The notes: generated by a model not told the origin, from the sequence alone. A DNA stretch of 33,721 nucleotides from Acetobacter sp. (GCA_012517935.1 JAAYUA010000174.1:1-33721); one strand, 5' to 3'. Counted from the stretch's first letter, positions 11,221-20,499 are shown. Numbers and translations are program-made.

Positions 11221-12150
11221 ATGAAAATCATCATCGACACCGATCCCGGTCAGGACGACGCGATGACCATCCTGCTCGCTCTCGCCTCTCCGGAAATCGA
11301 ACTTCTCGGGGTCACGACAGTCGCAGGCAATGTTCCGGTTGCACAGACAACCGAAAATGCCATAAAGGCACTGGACCTTGTCGGACGATCAGATATCCCC
11401 GTCCATGCGGGAGCAGAGCGCCCGCTGCTGCGCCCCCCCGTCAACGCAACGCATGTGCATGGCCAGACAGGATTCGAAGGCGTTGATCTTCCGCCTCCCT
11501 CCCGTCCGGCCACACCCGGTCATGCCGTCGACTTCATCATCGACACGGTCATGGCGCATCCGGCTGGTGAAATCACAATCTGCACCATCGGTCCCATGAC
11601 CAATCTCGCGCTTGCGCTGGCCCGGGAACCGGCTCTGCGCACGCGCATTGGCCGGATCGTTGCAATGGCAGGCGCCTTTTCTGAAGTCGGCAACATCACA
11701 CCCGCTGCTGAATTCAACGTCTATGTCGATCCACACGCCGCCCAGATGGTTCTGGCATCAGATATTCCGATCGTCATGCTGCCGCTGGATGTCACACATC
11801 AGATGCACACCAGCGCCGCACGACTGGCTCGTTTCCGGGCCATGCCCAACAGGGTTGGACCCGTGATCGCAGACTGGCTGACGTTCGAAAAAAAATTCGA
11901 AGCCACGAAATACGGCACCGATGGCGGCCCGTTGCACGATCCCAATACCGTGCTCTGGCTGTTGCGTCCTGACCTTTACCGCGGACGCGGCGTGAATGTG
12001 CGCATCGAAACAGACAGCCCCCTGACCATCGGCATGACCGTCACGGATTGGTGGCAGATCACAGACCTGCCACGCAATGTCCTGTTCATTCGTGAAGCTG
12101 AAGTCGAAGCCCTCTATGACTTCATGTTCGAGCGTTTCTCACGCCTGTAA
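11221..12150 (+). CDS. Inosine/uridine-preferring nucleoside hydrolase family protein
   Basis: A 309-residue protein with the family's N-terminal Ca-binding cluster DTDPGQDDAM (D6, D8, D12, D13) and the C-terminal HDPNTVLWL segment (His plus Asp). TIGPMTNLALAL and GAFSEVGNITPAAEFNVYVDPHAA are also typical. It hydrolyses the N-glycosidic bond of ribonucleosides, giving base and ribose; which nucleosides are used cannot be said. AGGAG precedes the ATG by eight bases. Its stop codon overlaps the 3' end of the histidine kinase gene by 12 bases, tail to tail, with no terminator between. Confidence 0.93.
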   Translation: MKIIIDTDPGQDDAMTILLALASPEIELLGVTTVAGNVPVAQTTENAIKALDLVGRSDIPVHAGAERPLLRPPVNATHVHGQTGFEGVDLPPPSRPATPGHAVDFIIDTVMAHPAGEITICTIGPMTNLALALAREPALRTRIGRIVAMAGAFSEVGNITPAAEFNVYVDPHAAQMVLASDIPIVMLPLDVTHQMHTSAARLARFRAMPNRVGPVIADWLTFEKKFEATKYGTDGGPLHDPNTVLWLLRPDLYRGRGVNVRIETDSPLTIGMTVTDWWQITDLPRNVLFIREAEVEALYDFMFERFSRL

Positions 12151-13581
12151 TCTGATCGAATTACCCCGTGTCTGTACGCCAGACGGCGACGATACGGGGA
12201 AAATCGCTGTGAACGCCGCACCGGGTGGATCTCCGCCAGCGACGGCATCAGATACATCCAGACGGGCATTATGAAGCCGCAGAATTGAAACGACGAGGCT
12301 CAATCCAAGACCGCTTCCGGGAATGTGCCGACTTTTATCCGAACGATAAAAACGCCCCAGAACAGCTCCCCGTTCTTCCGGCACGATCCCAGGACCCGTA
12401 TCGGAAACCTTCAGTTCGATCTGCGCTCCCTTGCGCGCAAGACTTACACTGACCACCCCACCTTCGGGTGTAAATTTGATCGCGTTATCGACAAGATTGG
12501 CCAGAGCCTCAATCAGGAGATCACGGTCTCCATGGACCGAAAGATCGGGATTTTCCGGTCCCACCCGTTCAAGAAGAATGCCGCCAGCTTCGGCGATTGG
12601 TTCATAGAGATCCAGAATATCACCGATAATTTCATCAAGACTGACCGAACCGAAAGCATCGCGGCGACGCCCGTTATCGATCTCCGCCATACGCAACAGT
12701 GCCGTGATGACTGTAAAACACTGATCCAGATCAAGGATGGCGCGGTCAACTGCGTCCCGCAAAAACGTTCCATTCTCTTCCGAATGTGTCAATGCGCGAT
12801 CCAGACCGGCCCGCACCCGTGCCAGAGGCGTGCGAAGATCATGGGCAATATCGTTCCCCACCTCCCGCATGTCGCGCATCAACTGTTCAAGACGATCCAG
12901 CATTCTGTTCACACTGGCCGCCATCCCCTCCAGCGCATCACGATTATGCCCCGTCGGCAGACGCTCATGGATATCACCGGCCATGATCCGGTCAATCGCT
13001 TCATACATGGCCTGCACACGCCCCAACGCACGCCGGCTCAGCCAGAATCCCGCTATCAATGCAAAAAGAAGGACCGGAACGGCAGCGATCAGGGAGGCAC
13101 GGCGTAGAATGAGCTTGTGTTCAGCCAGAAGATGCAGACTGCGGGCAAGAACAAGAATCTCTCCGTCGGGCATGACCTCGGCAAGAAAATCGAGCCGATA
13201 GGGAACGCCTTCCTCGGGCGTGACAACCAGCCTGTGAATCTTCCCATCAGCGACAAGCCCCGCAGGCCACCCTTTCATCTCTCCTGCGACATGATGATGA
13301 TCTGCCGTGAACACACCTGCCGTATTGACGACAACTCGCAGATCATCTGTCGCACGGCGGGCTATGACATAATCACGATGGGCTGCTGGCATCGCCGCCA
13401 GCAAGGCCGCTTCACGCAGCAGGATGGCCTCGGAACGACGATAATCAAGATCCGAAATCTGCGCGTAAACAAGGAAAAATTGCAAAATAAGCGCGGCAAC
13501 AACCGCAAGGGCCACACCCAGGGGAAAGCGGAACCCTGATGTTCTCCAATGATCAGTCAGAGACACGCAGCATAAATCCAA
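12139..13581 (-). CDS. Sensor histidine kinase
   Basis: A 480-residue HisKA-type kinase. Two membrane helices (about 21-40 and 163-181) frame a periplasmic domain of about 120 residues. HAMP runs about 182-235, the phospho-acceptor H247 lies in NDIAHDLRTPLARV, the N box has N366 in NLVDNAIKF, and G boxes are DTGPG (394-398) and GSGLGL (422-427). All catalytic elements are present. It phosphorylates the response regulator encoded just upstream; the two frames overlap by 29 bases. The true start is uncertain: the ATG at 13581 precedes a GTG six codons in. The periplasmic ligand is unknown. The subfamily resembles QseC/TctE-like kinases by inference. Confidence 0.9.
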   Translation of the reverse strand: MDLCCVSLTDHWRTSGFRFPLGVALAVVAALILQFFLVYAQISDLDYRRSEAILLREAALLAAMPAAHRDYVIARRATDDLRVVVNTAGVFTADHHHVAGEMKGWPAGLVADGKIHRLVVTPEEGVPYRLDFLAEVMPDGEILVLARSLHLLAEHKLILRRASLIAAVPVLLFALIAGFWLSRRALGRVQAMYEAIDRIMAGDIHERLPTGHNRDALEGMAASVNRMLDRLEQLMRDMREVGNDIAHDLRTPLARVRAGLDRALTHSEENGTFLRDAVDRAILDLDQCFTVITALLRMAEIDNGRRRDAFGSVSLDEIIGDILDLYEPIAEAGGILLERVGPENPDLSVHGDRDLLIEALANLVDNAIKFTPEGGVVSVSLARKGAQIELKVSDTGPGIVPEERGAVLGRFYRSDKSRHIPGSGLGLSLVVSILRLHNARLDVSDAVAGGDPPGAAFTAIFPVSSPSGVQTRGNSIRLQA

Positions 13582-14260
13582 CGCCCCTGATACTGCATAT
13601 CAGCGGCTCGTCTTCTGGAGCATCGACCTTCCGTCTGAGTTTCCCAATATGCACATCCACCAGGTTCGTCTGAGGCACGAAACGGTAATTCCAGACATCT
13701 TCCAGCAGCATGTTCCGGGTCAGAACCTGACCGGGGCGACGCATCAGATATTCCAGAAGACGAAATTCCCGCGGAAGAAGCTCAACCTCCCGCCCGTCAC
13801 GTGTGACAGTCCGTTCGATCAGATCCATGATCAAAGGACCAACACGCAGAACCGTCTCTCTTGTATCCACCGGACGCCGCAACAGCGCCTCAATACGCGC
13901 GATCAGTTCCTCCATCGCGAACGGCTTGGTCAGATAATCGTCGCCCCCGGCCTTCAGGCCACTCACACGATCATCAACGGCAGAAAGCGCGGAAAGCACC
14001 AGAACAGGCACCTTCACTCCCTGTCCGCGCATGGTTTCAATCAGGCTCAGCCCGTCCAGAACCGGCAGCATGCGATCAATGATCATGACCGAAAAACTGT
14101 CTTCAAGGGCGCATTTCAGACCGGCATCACCACTGGAAGCAACAGTCACATCAAATCCGCGACTGCGGAGCTCCTCGGAAATTTCCGTGGCTATCCCGGC
14201 GTCATCTTCCACCAGGAGGAGACGGGATCTCATATCTTCAGGAGATGGAAACGACATCAT
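13553..14260 (-). CDS. OmpR-family response regulator
   Basis: A 235-residue regulator: receiver domain about residues 12-125 with the acidic pair ED-D in LLVEDD, phospho-acceptor D62 in IIDRMLP and K112 in LTKPF; winged-helix DNA-binding domain about 135-232 with LLPREFRLLEYLMRRPGQV and the recognition stretch VDVHIGKLRRKVD. A second in-frame Met at residue 10 (14233) begins closer to the domain and may be the true start, as neither has a clear SD. It is followed by its kinase and is divergent from fliL (180-base gap), so a link to motility is possible but unproven. Confidence 0.9.
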   Translation of the reverse strand: MMSFPSPEDMRSRLLLVEDDAGIATEISEELRSRGFDVTVASSGDAGLKCALEDSFSVMIIDRMLPVLDGLSLIETMRGQGVKVPVLVLSALSAVDDRVSGLKAGGDDYLTKPFAMEELIARIEALLRRPVDTRETVLRVGPLIMDLIERTVTRDGREVELLPREFRLLEYLMRRPGQVLTRNMLLEDVWNYRFVPQTNLVDVHIGKLRRKVDAPEDEPLICSIRGVGFMLRVSD

Positions 14261-14440
14261 GGAACCATGCCAATGCGTTTTCCTTCACGGTAAAACCATT
14301 AAAATCCGATTCATAATTGTTGTTACCGGACACACTAAAAACCTTTCGGAAACCCGAGAAGCCTTCAAAATTAACTATTTCTTCCAGAAATCAATATATT
14401 TCTCACGTCTGTAGGAAACAATGCCGTCAACGGGGTATCC

Positions 14441-14914
14441 ATGGCAGACGACCAAGAAGCAGACGGAACTGCCGCTCCTGAAACAGCGGCTCCCCGCCGA
14501 AGTAAAAAACTTCTGCTCATTCTGCCTGTGCTTCTGCTGATCATCGGCGGAGGCATAGGGTACTATTTCCACCATAACCATGCGAGAAAGGCCCACGACA
14601 ACAAGCCTTCCGACGCAACATCACTGATCAGCATCCCCACGATCATTTCCAATCTTGATGTGGGCTCTACACGTCCTGTCTTCGTTCGCATCACCGCAAA
14701 GCTTCAGGTCAGCAACACAACACCGGAAGAAATGGCTGAAAAAATGCCACAGATCCAGGACTTGTTTCAAAGCTATCTGCATGAAAGCCGGCAAAGCGAA
14801 CTCAGCGGCAATGGCATCTATCGGCTGAGAGAAGCCCTGCTTGGACGGATTGCGACCGAACTTGCCCCGATCAAGGTTCAGGATCTGTTTTTCACGGAGT
14901 TCCTGATCCAATGA
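14441..14914 (+). CDS. fliL: Flagellar basal body-associated protein FliL
   Basis: A 157-residue inner membrane protein: a polar N-terminal tail, one helix at about 23-42 (LLLILPVLLLIIGGGIGYYF) and a periplasmic domain with RPVFVRITAKLQVS and the conserved C-terminal region ending KVQDLFFTEFLIQ. FliL sits by the stator and supports torque. It opens a flagellar operon; its last four bases overlap the fliM start (ATGA). A GGGG lies near the ATG. The upstream 180 bases are AT-rich and must hold the promoter, but no sigma-54 or sigma-28 box stands out. Confidence 0.9.
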   Translation: MADDQEADGTAAPETAAPRRSKKLLLILPVLLLIIGGGIGYYFHHNHARKAHDNKPSDATSLISIPTIISNLDVGSTRPVFVRITAKLQVSNTTPEEMAEKMPQIQDLFQSYLHESRQSELSGNGIYRLREALLGRIATELAPIKVQDLFFTEFLIQ

Positions 14915-16008
14915 GTGCAACTCTCACACATCCAATCCACAACGTCTCCCGGACCGAGGCCTCCGCCACGAACGATGTCAGGACATCTTCAGGCCGGGAA
15001 GACGTCTCGCGTCAGGAAGAGAAAACAGAACCATCGGATCTCGAAAAGCACATCTTAAACCCTCCCTTCAGGGCTCCGACACATGCCTCGCCCAACGGGC
15101 TGGAGCAGATCCTCCATTCCGGACAAGTCTCCTGCGAGAGACTGCCGATGCTGGAGATCATCTTTGATCGTTTTGTCCGCTTGTCATCTGCATCGTTAAG
15201 AAATTTCACTAACGATAATGTGGAAATTACGCTTGGCGACATCACTTCGATGCGATTTGGTGATTATCTGGATAATGTCCAGCCTGCATCTGTATTCGCT
15301 GTTTTCAAAGCTGAAGAGTGGGAAAATTATGGGCTTATGGTCATAAATTCTGATCTGGCCTACTCCATTATCGATGTTCTTCTGGGAGGCAAGCGCATGC
15401 CCCTCCCCCGCAATCTTATGACCCGCACACACACCGCCATCGAACAAGCCCTGCTTGAACAGATGGTCCAGCTTATTCTCCACGATCTTTCAACAGCCTT
15501 CGACCCTGTCTGCGCTGTCAGTTTTCTGTTCGAACGTCTTGAGATCAACACGCGTTTCGCCACGATCACGCGCGCATCCGGCGCAACATTCATGACGCGT
15601 ATGTCGATCGAAATCGACAGTCGTGGCGGGGATATCGACATTCTCCTTCCACATGCGACCCTGGAACCCGTCCGCGATCTTCTTGCGCAACAGTTCATGG
15701 GGGAGAAATTTGGTCGGGATTCCGTCTGGGAAACACATCTTGCAACGGAGATCCAGAGCACAAGCGTCGATCTGCAAGCTGTTCTGTGCGAGCAAACCAT
15801 TTCCCTTGGAACACTTCGCTCCCTGAAACCCGGTTCACAACTTGTGCTGGATTGTCAGAAAACCCAACCCGTCAGCCTGAAATGTGGTGATCTTACCTTA
15901 TTCAAAGGGCAGAGCGGACGCATCAAACAAAATATTGCCGTCAAGATAAATGAAACAGTCATAAAAATGCCGGAAGGAATCCTTCTGAAAGAAACTTCTT
16001 ATTCATAA
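14911..16008 (+). CDS. fliM: Flagellar motor switch protein FliM
   Basis: A 365-residue C-ring protein. The middle domain is clear: VSCERLPMLEIIFDRFVRL, LRNFTNDNVEITLGDITSMRFGDYL (shown in part) and VINSDLAYSIIDVLLGGKR, as in alphaproteobacterial FliM. The C-terminal SpoA-like domain (about 280-360) interacts with FliN. The N-terminal 60 residues are polar and I cannot find the usual CheY-P binding motif of LSQ-EID-LL type. The start overlaps the fliL stop by four bases, so the two are translationally coupled. FliM links chemotaxis signalling to rotation direction. Confidence 0.93.
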   Translation: MSATLTHPIHNVSRTEASATNDVRTSSGREDVSRQEEKTEPSDLEKHILNPPFRAPTHASPNGLEQILHSGQVSCERLPMLEIIFDRFVRLSSASLRNFTNDNVEITLGDITSMRFGDYLDNVQPASVFAVFKAEEWENYGLMVINSDLAYSIIDVLLGGKRMPLPRNLMTRTHTAIEQALLEQMVQLILHDLSTAFDPVCAVSFLFERLEINTRFATITRASGATFMTRMSIEIDSRGGDIDILLPHATLEPVRDLLAQQFMGEKFGRDSVWETHLATEIQSTSVDLQAVLCEQTISLGTLRSLKPGSQLVLDCQKTQPVSLKCGDLTLFKGQSGRIKQNIAVKINETVIKMPEGILLKETSYS

Positions 16009-16019
16009 CTGGAATTTCC

Positions 16020-16529
16020 ATGACAATTTTTGAATATTCCGTCGAATTATCTTTATCTCTCCTTCTTTGTGCAGGAATTTTCTGCAGCATACATATCGTG
16101 CGTTCCCTTGCCACACTCCGTCGGGATCGCTCCGAATTGATGCGGCTTATTGCGCAACTGGATGAAAGTGGTCGGCAGGCAGAAGATGGGATAGAAAAAC
16201 TACAGGTCGCCGGGGATGTCAGCGCACGCACACTGAACAGGATGATAGAACAATCTCGGCTTGTATGTTCCGAACTGTCCTCCATGGCAGAAAAAGGAGA
16301 AATTCTCGCTGAGCGTATTGAGATCCTGCTCAGGAAAGAAAAGAAAACCGCTGAAACGGAAAACGAATTCTATGCAGAAAAATCGGTTCAGAATATAGAA
16401 AACATTATACGGAAAAATCATTCCACGAAAAACAGTAAAACGCAAAATACGAGCACACTCCCAATACCGCCACGCAAGGTTCGCAATGCGACCGAGCGCG
16501 ACCTGATCCGTACATTCAGAACAGTCTGA
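16020..16529 (+). CDS. DUF6468-type flagellar-locus membrane protein
   Basis: A 169-residue protein with one N-terminal membrane helix (about 8-28, ELSLSLLLCAGIFCSIHIV) followed by a cytoplasmic coiled-coil segment (about 35-110) and a polar, lysine-rich tail. The sequence and position between fliM and a MotE-like gene match the family annotated DUF6468 in alphaproteobacterial flagellar operons; this is from memory, not from a search. The role is unknown. It starts 11 bases after fliM and ends one base before the next start codon, so it is in the same operon. The tail is AT-rich relative to its neighbours. Confidence 0.75.
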   Translation: MTIFEYSVELSLSLLLCAGIFCSIHIVRSLATLRRDRSELMRLIAQLDESGRQAEDGIEKLQVAGDVSARTLNRMIEQSRLVCSELSSMAEKGEILAERIEILLRKEKKTAETENEFYAEKSVQNIENIIRKNHSTKNSKTQNTSTLPIPPRKVRNATERDLIRTFRTV

Positions 16530-16530
16530 T

Positions 16531-17286
16531 ATGACACGACCAAAACCTTCTCTCTCGCACCTTTTCCAGATAACGGGCTGCATGATGGCCGGACTTCTGG
16601 GACTCAAGATCTATGATCTCAGCGCGTCTTTCCTGTCCTCAGGACATGCGGTTCTGAATTCAGATCTGGTTGCTGCAGCACATGCAAACGTTCCAACGAA
16701 AACAGACACACAAGACACCGCTGGTGTGCAATCAGGGGGAACTTCACCAGATCAGTCACATGTAGAAAGAAATGACTCTAACGGTGCAGCATGCGCCGAT
16801 GGAAAAGGATGCATCGGACAATCTCCCGTTCCGGAAGAAGACATTTCTCCTCTTGCTGAATCCGCAAGACAGGATCTGCTTTCCAGCCTGAAAAACAGAT
16901 CTGAAGAAATGGAGAAACAGAAACGCAGCATCACACAAGAACGTCAGGAAATTGATGCGTCGGAAACAGCCTTGCAAAAGCAACTCAAAGACCTCGAAGT
17001 GCGTCAAGCCGCTATTTCCCGGCAGATACTTGAGCAGAAACATGCCGATGATGCATCAATTGATCGGCTTGTGAAAATTTATGAAACCATGCCCCCACGT
17101 GATGCCGCGACAATTTTCAACATCATGGAACCAAGCATTCTTACCGCTGTGCTTTCAGTTATGAATCCCCGCAAGGCTTCTGCAATTATGGCTGGTATGT
17201 TGCCAGAAAAAGCAAACAAGGCGACACAACTGATGGCTCCGCAGGAACTCACATCCGATCAAAAAAAAATCCATGAATTTTTCTGA
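16531..17286 (+). CDS. motE: MotE-like flagellar motor chaperone
   Basis: A 251-residue protein: an N-terminal membrane helix or signal anchor (about 12-28), a low-complexity linker (45-105), a coiled coil (115-172, EEMEKQKRSITQERQE and on) and a C-terminal MgtE-N-like segment with MPPRDAATIFNIME and LSVMNPRKASAIMAGM. This arrangement fits MotE, the MotC chaperone of rhizobia. Its start comes one base after the preceding stop, which implies coupling. Whether it acts on MotC here or on another motor part cannot be told. Confidence 0.82.
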   Translation: MTRPKPSLSHLFQITGCMMAGLLGLKIYDLSASFLSSGHAVLNSDLVAAAHANVPTKTDTQDTAGVQSGGTSPDQSHVERNDSNGAACADGKGCIGQSPVPEEDISPLAESARQDLLSSLKNRSEEMEKQKRSITQERQEIDASETALQKQLKDLEVRQAAISRQILEQKHADDASIDRLVKIYETMPPRDAATIFNIMEPSILTAVLSVMNPRKASAIMAGMLPEKANKATQLMAPQELTSDQKKIHEFF

Positions 17287-17409
17287 ATATTTTCATGTGT
17301 GATATAAAAATATTCTCTATCATACATGGAATTTTTATAATTCATCATATACTGACGTCATCATCACTCTCACTTCAAACCATGCAATACACGCATATCC
17401 CGCCATGAA
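17287..17409 (+). other. AT-rich gap before the large repeat protein
   Basis: These 123 bases are much richer in A and T than the flanking genes. An imperfect AT-rich inverted repeat (about 17305-17340) may end the flagellar transcript or start a new one. No clear box is seen. Confidence 0.35.
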
Positions 17410-19893
17410 ATGATTCAAAGAATGACGATCAGTAAAAATACATTCAAAACAAAATTTATATTTTTGCTTTTTGTAATAATACACTCAACATCTATGCCCG
17501 CCTCAGCCAAAACATCATCCACACACACAAAACACTCTGAGAAGAAAAGCAATCTCTCGACAGATAATTCAAAGACAGATGTATTGCCCGCAGGATGGAA
17601 GAAAACCATCATAAGCCCAGAGAGTGACGATACCGAAGATAAAATAAATTCTGATAATTCCTTTGATAATAAAAATAAAACTGAAATTAGTACAATATTC
17701 CTTCCTTTGAGACAGGATTATGGAATTGCGGCTTTCCAGACTGCCCAGGATTTCACAATCGCCATTGATCATTCCATCCCCCTTGATATCAGCTCCCTGA
17801 ACAACAACACCCTATATAAAATTCTCCCTCTACAGATCTCAAACAATTCGACAATCATACACATTCACAGCAATCAGCCTGATATAAAATTCTTTATCCA
17901 GAAAAAAATGGGAGGATGGCTCATCAGCACAACGCCTCTTCCTTCAAAACATCTTCCAACCATAACACCAGAAATTCGCGATCAGGGTGTGCTCTTTCAC
18001 TTCCCAAAACCGGGACATATCGTCACATTACCAGATGAAAAACATGGTGGCAGAATTCTGGTCGGAACCTCAAGCGAAGAAACCGCGCCGGTCACTCAGC
18101 CACGCTCATGGTCGAATTATGAAATAAACCCATCCCTTCAAGGATTGGTTATATCCACAACCGATAACTCCATCGAACTCAGATCAGCTTCGGATGGTGC
18201 TTTTCTCGATTTCTCCAACAGCACATACCCTCATCTCCAAGATCTTACGCTCGAACCTCTCTCACCTTCTGATGTCGACTGGTCATGGCTGACATTAAGT
18301 GGAGAATCTCCTGAGGCACTTAATGAAAATTTCAAGCGTTTCCGTCTTCAGGCTGCAACATCACCTCAAGGCCTGAGAACAAAACCGCGTCTCTCCGCTG
18401 CCCGCATGGCTCTCGCCATCAACGCCCCCAAGGAAACGCGCGCCATTCTCGAGGCCATTACATCGGATGATCCAGAGAGCCTCAAAAATGCATCCATCCT
18501 GTCCCTTCAGGCTGTCTCTGGCCTCCTTGTCGGAGATATGGATGCAGCCAGACCGCTATCCTCTATTCCGCCACCTCCAATCGGAGATGATGAAGCATTA
18601 TGGAGCGGCCTGTACAAAGCACGCACGGATTCCGATAAAAAACTGGCCGCAAATCTTCTGGCTAACGGCTGGTCACGTTTGCAGGCCTACCCCGCTCCGT
18701 TGCGCAACAATATTGCACCGGAAATCGCCGAAACCATCGCCCGATACGGTTCCGCCGATGATCTGATCAGCATAGCAACGCTTCCTGACGCCCCGGAATT
18801 CCAGCTCACAAAAGGATTGCTTTTACTGAGAGCCGGCAACACGGAGAAAGCTCTGAAGACTTTTGTCGATCTCTCCTCCAGCCCGTCACCCCGCTTCAGC
18901 GTGCCGGCTCAATTGGAAGCAATCAGTCTCAAAGAAAAAAATGGCAGCATGACGCATCAGGAGGCGGCGAATGCTCTGGAGAACCTGCGTCTGACGGCAA
19001 GGCTGGTCGATCGTGAAGAAAATCTCCTGCTCACCCTGATGCGTGCATATGCAAACTGCAACGACTGGTCGCACGCTCTGATCACCGCCGATGCCCTCAC
19101 GCTACAATTCCCCGATCACGACGCACTACTGACCCCAGATCTCCTCAATATCGTCACCCATCTGTCCGAATCCTCTCCTCCGGAGACATCAACGACAGAG
19201 CAGATTGATACTGCTGCCCTGATCAGTTCCCACATCGAACAATTGCCCGATAGTCCGGAAAAGGCGAATATCCTCGCATCCCTTGCGGAGCGCCTCAATA
19301 ATCTGGGGCTACAGGCGGAAGCCTCCAACACTCTCGGAAAAGCATTACCTCTGACGGATAATGCCCAGCAAAGAGCTGAATGGGGGATGCGTCTTGCCAC
19401 AATGGAAATGGAAGCAGGACATACCAATCCCGCACGTCAGGCTCTGGACGCAACATCGTCGCCTCAACTTCCGGACGACCTGCAGGCACGACGCAGATTT
19501 ATCTCTGCCCAGCTTTTCATGGATGCCGGCAACCCGGACAAGGCCCTCCAGATCATCGGAAGCGACAAAACGGATGCCGCACTCGATCTGCATGCCCATA
19601 TTCTTGAAACCACCGGGAAATGGGAAGAAGCAACATATATCGTCAGCCACATGGCAGGCCGGTCACTGCCACGTCAGGGACCATTGGATTCAGACCAGCA
19701 GGCTCTCGCCCTCCGCCTGGCGACTGATGCATCGCATGCGAACAACGCGCGCACATTGGAGAAACTGAAGCAGTGGATTGGCGACAGAATTACCGATGAA
19801 CGCAGCAAAAAAATATTTGATCTCCTGACCACTTCAACAGGAAAACCACAGCAAAATGCAAGGATGCATGCAGAACCGGACAACCCCGCATGA
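17410..19893 (+). CDS. Exported 827-residue helical-repeat (TPR-like) protein
   Basis: The N-terminus is a signal peptide (basic start, hydrophobic core LLFVIIHS, then PASAKTS near residue 33). The next about 200 residues are polar and rich in Ser, Thr, Asn and Ile, with beta-like stretches; residues about 300-810 are alanine- and leucine-rich helix pairs resembling tetratricopeptide repeats (for example LLLRAGNTEKALKTFVDLSS and LFMDAGNPDKALQIIGSD). I do not recognise the family. It lies 123 bases after motE on the same strand and may serve the flagellum or envelope. The first half is AT-rich and the second half has the usual GC, which suggests a fusion or transferred 5' part. Start could be at Met 5 (17422). 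Confidence 0.7.
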   Translation: MIQRMTISKNTFKTKFIFLLFVIIHSTSMPASAKTSSTHTKHSEKKSNLSTDNSKTDVLPAGWKKTIISPESDDTEDKINSDNSFDNKNKTEISTIFLPLRQDYGIAAFQTAQDFTIAIDHSIPLDISSLNNNTLYKILPLQISNNSTIIHIHSNQPDIKFFIQKKMGGWLISTTPLPSKHLPTITPEIRDQGVLFHFPKPGHIVTLPDEKHGGRILVGTSSEETAPVTQPRSWSNYEINPSLQGLVISTTDNSIELRSASDGAFLDFSNSTYPHLQDLTLEPLSPSDVDWSWLTLSGESPEALNENFKRFRLQAATSPQGLRTKPRLSAARMALAINAPKETRAILEAITSDDPESLKNASILSLQAVSGLLVGDMDAARPLSSIPPPPIGDDEALWSGLYKARTDSDKKLAANLLANGWSRLQAYPAPLRNNIAPEIAETIARYGSADDLISIATLPDAPEFQLTKGLLLLRAGNTEKALKTFVDLSSSPSPRFSVPAQLEAISLKEKNGSMTHQEAANALENLRLTARLVDREENLLLTLMRAYANCNDWSHALITADALTLQFPDHDALLTPDLLNIVTHLSESSPPETSTTEQIDTAALISSHIEQLPDSPEKANILASLAERLNNLGLQAEASNTLGKALPLTDNAQQRAEWGMRLATMEMEAGHTNPARQALDATSSPQLPDDLQARRRFISAQLFMDAGNPDKALQIIGSDKTDAALDLHAHILETTGKWEEATYIVSHMAGRSLPRQGPLDSDQQALALRLATDASHANNARTLEKLKQWIGDRITDERSKKIFDLLTTSTGKPQQNARMHAEPDNPA

Positions 19894-19923
19894 ATATTAC
19901 ATCATGATTTCATATAAAATCAC

Positions 19924-19952
19924 TTGCATATGGGAAACGCTGGCCCTATCAA
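19924..19952 (+). promoter_or_regulatory. Promoter of speD
   Basis: TTGCAT (19924-19929), a 17-base spacer and TATCAA (19947-19952) make a good sigma-70 promoter. The predicted leader is about 60 bases, contains a run of six T after a G-rich stretch and could fold, but no known riboswitch is recognised. Confidence 0.65.
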
Positions 19953-20020
19953 GCCGGTTCTTGGCCCAAGGGGGCGATATTTTTTGCCCAACAGGCTGTC
20001 TACTGGTTTAGAGGTACGTG

Positions 20021-20488
20021 ATGAACGCACTTGCTCAACTGGGGATGGTCTCGGAACTCCCGAGCAATAACCAGCATGTTTCTGTTTCCGCCGATAACGA
20101 AGAGCGGAAGGATTACTTTGTCGAACGCGATGGCATGAAGTTCGCAGGAACTCATCTGCTGGTCGATCTCTGGGGGGCGACGAATCTCGACAACCCCGAA
20201 CAGATCGACAAGACGCTGTGTGAAGCAGCCGTCACAGCCGGTGCAACGATCCTGCACAGCCATTTTCACCATTTCACGCCGAATGGCGGCGTATCTGGTG
20301 TTGTTGTCCTCGCAGAGAGCCACATCTCCATCCACACATGGCCAGAGCGCAACTTCGCCGCTGTGGATATCTTCATGTGCGGCGTCTGCGACCCCCATCT
20401 GGCCATCCCGGTCATGCAACGCCTGTTTCAGGCTGAGCGCATCGATGTCGATGAACAGCGCCGCGGCAAGGTGACAATTACCGGTTAA
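20021..20488 (+). CDS. speD: S-adenosylmethionine decarboxylase proenzyme
   Basis: A 155-residue bacterial class 1B enzyme that makes decarboxylated SAM, the aminopropyl donor for spermidine. Self-cleavage to the pyruvoyl form should occur between E99 and S100 (VVLAESHISIHTWPE); H105 and C120 (FMCG) are the conserved catalytic residues, and THLLVDLWG and LHSHFHHFTPNGG are present. About 40 residues precede the usual start of the family, an N-terminal extension. GAGG lies six bases before the ATG at 20021; a GTG sits directly before it. speE follows after a 247-base gap. Confidence 0.95.
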   Translation: MNALAQLGMVSELPSNNQHVSVSADNEERKDYFVERDGMKFAGTHLLVDLWGATNLDNPEQIDKTLCEAAVTAGATILHSHFHHFTPNGGVSGVVVLAESHISIHTWPERNFAAVDIFMCGVCDPHLAIPVMQRLFQAERIDVDEQRRGKVTITG

Positions 20489-20499
20489 TCACCCGGAAC

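Noticed and set aside
19953-20020. Possible SAM or polyamine riboswitch before speD
   Set aside because: The leader is only about 60 bases and I cannot match a known aptamer core, so I list only the promoter.
20018-20020. GTG as speD start
   Set aside because: The ATG directly after it has the better SD spacing.
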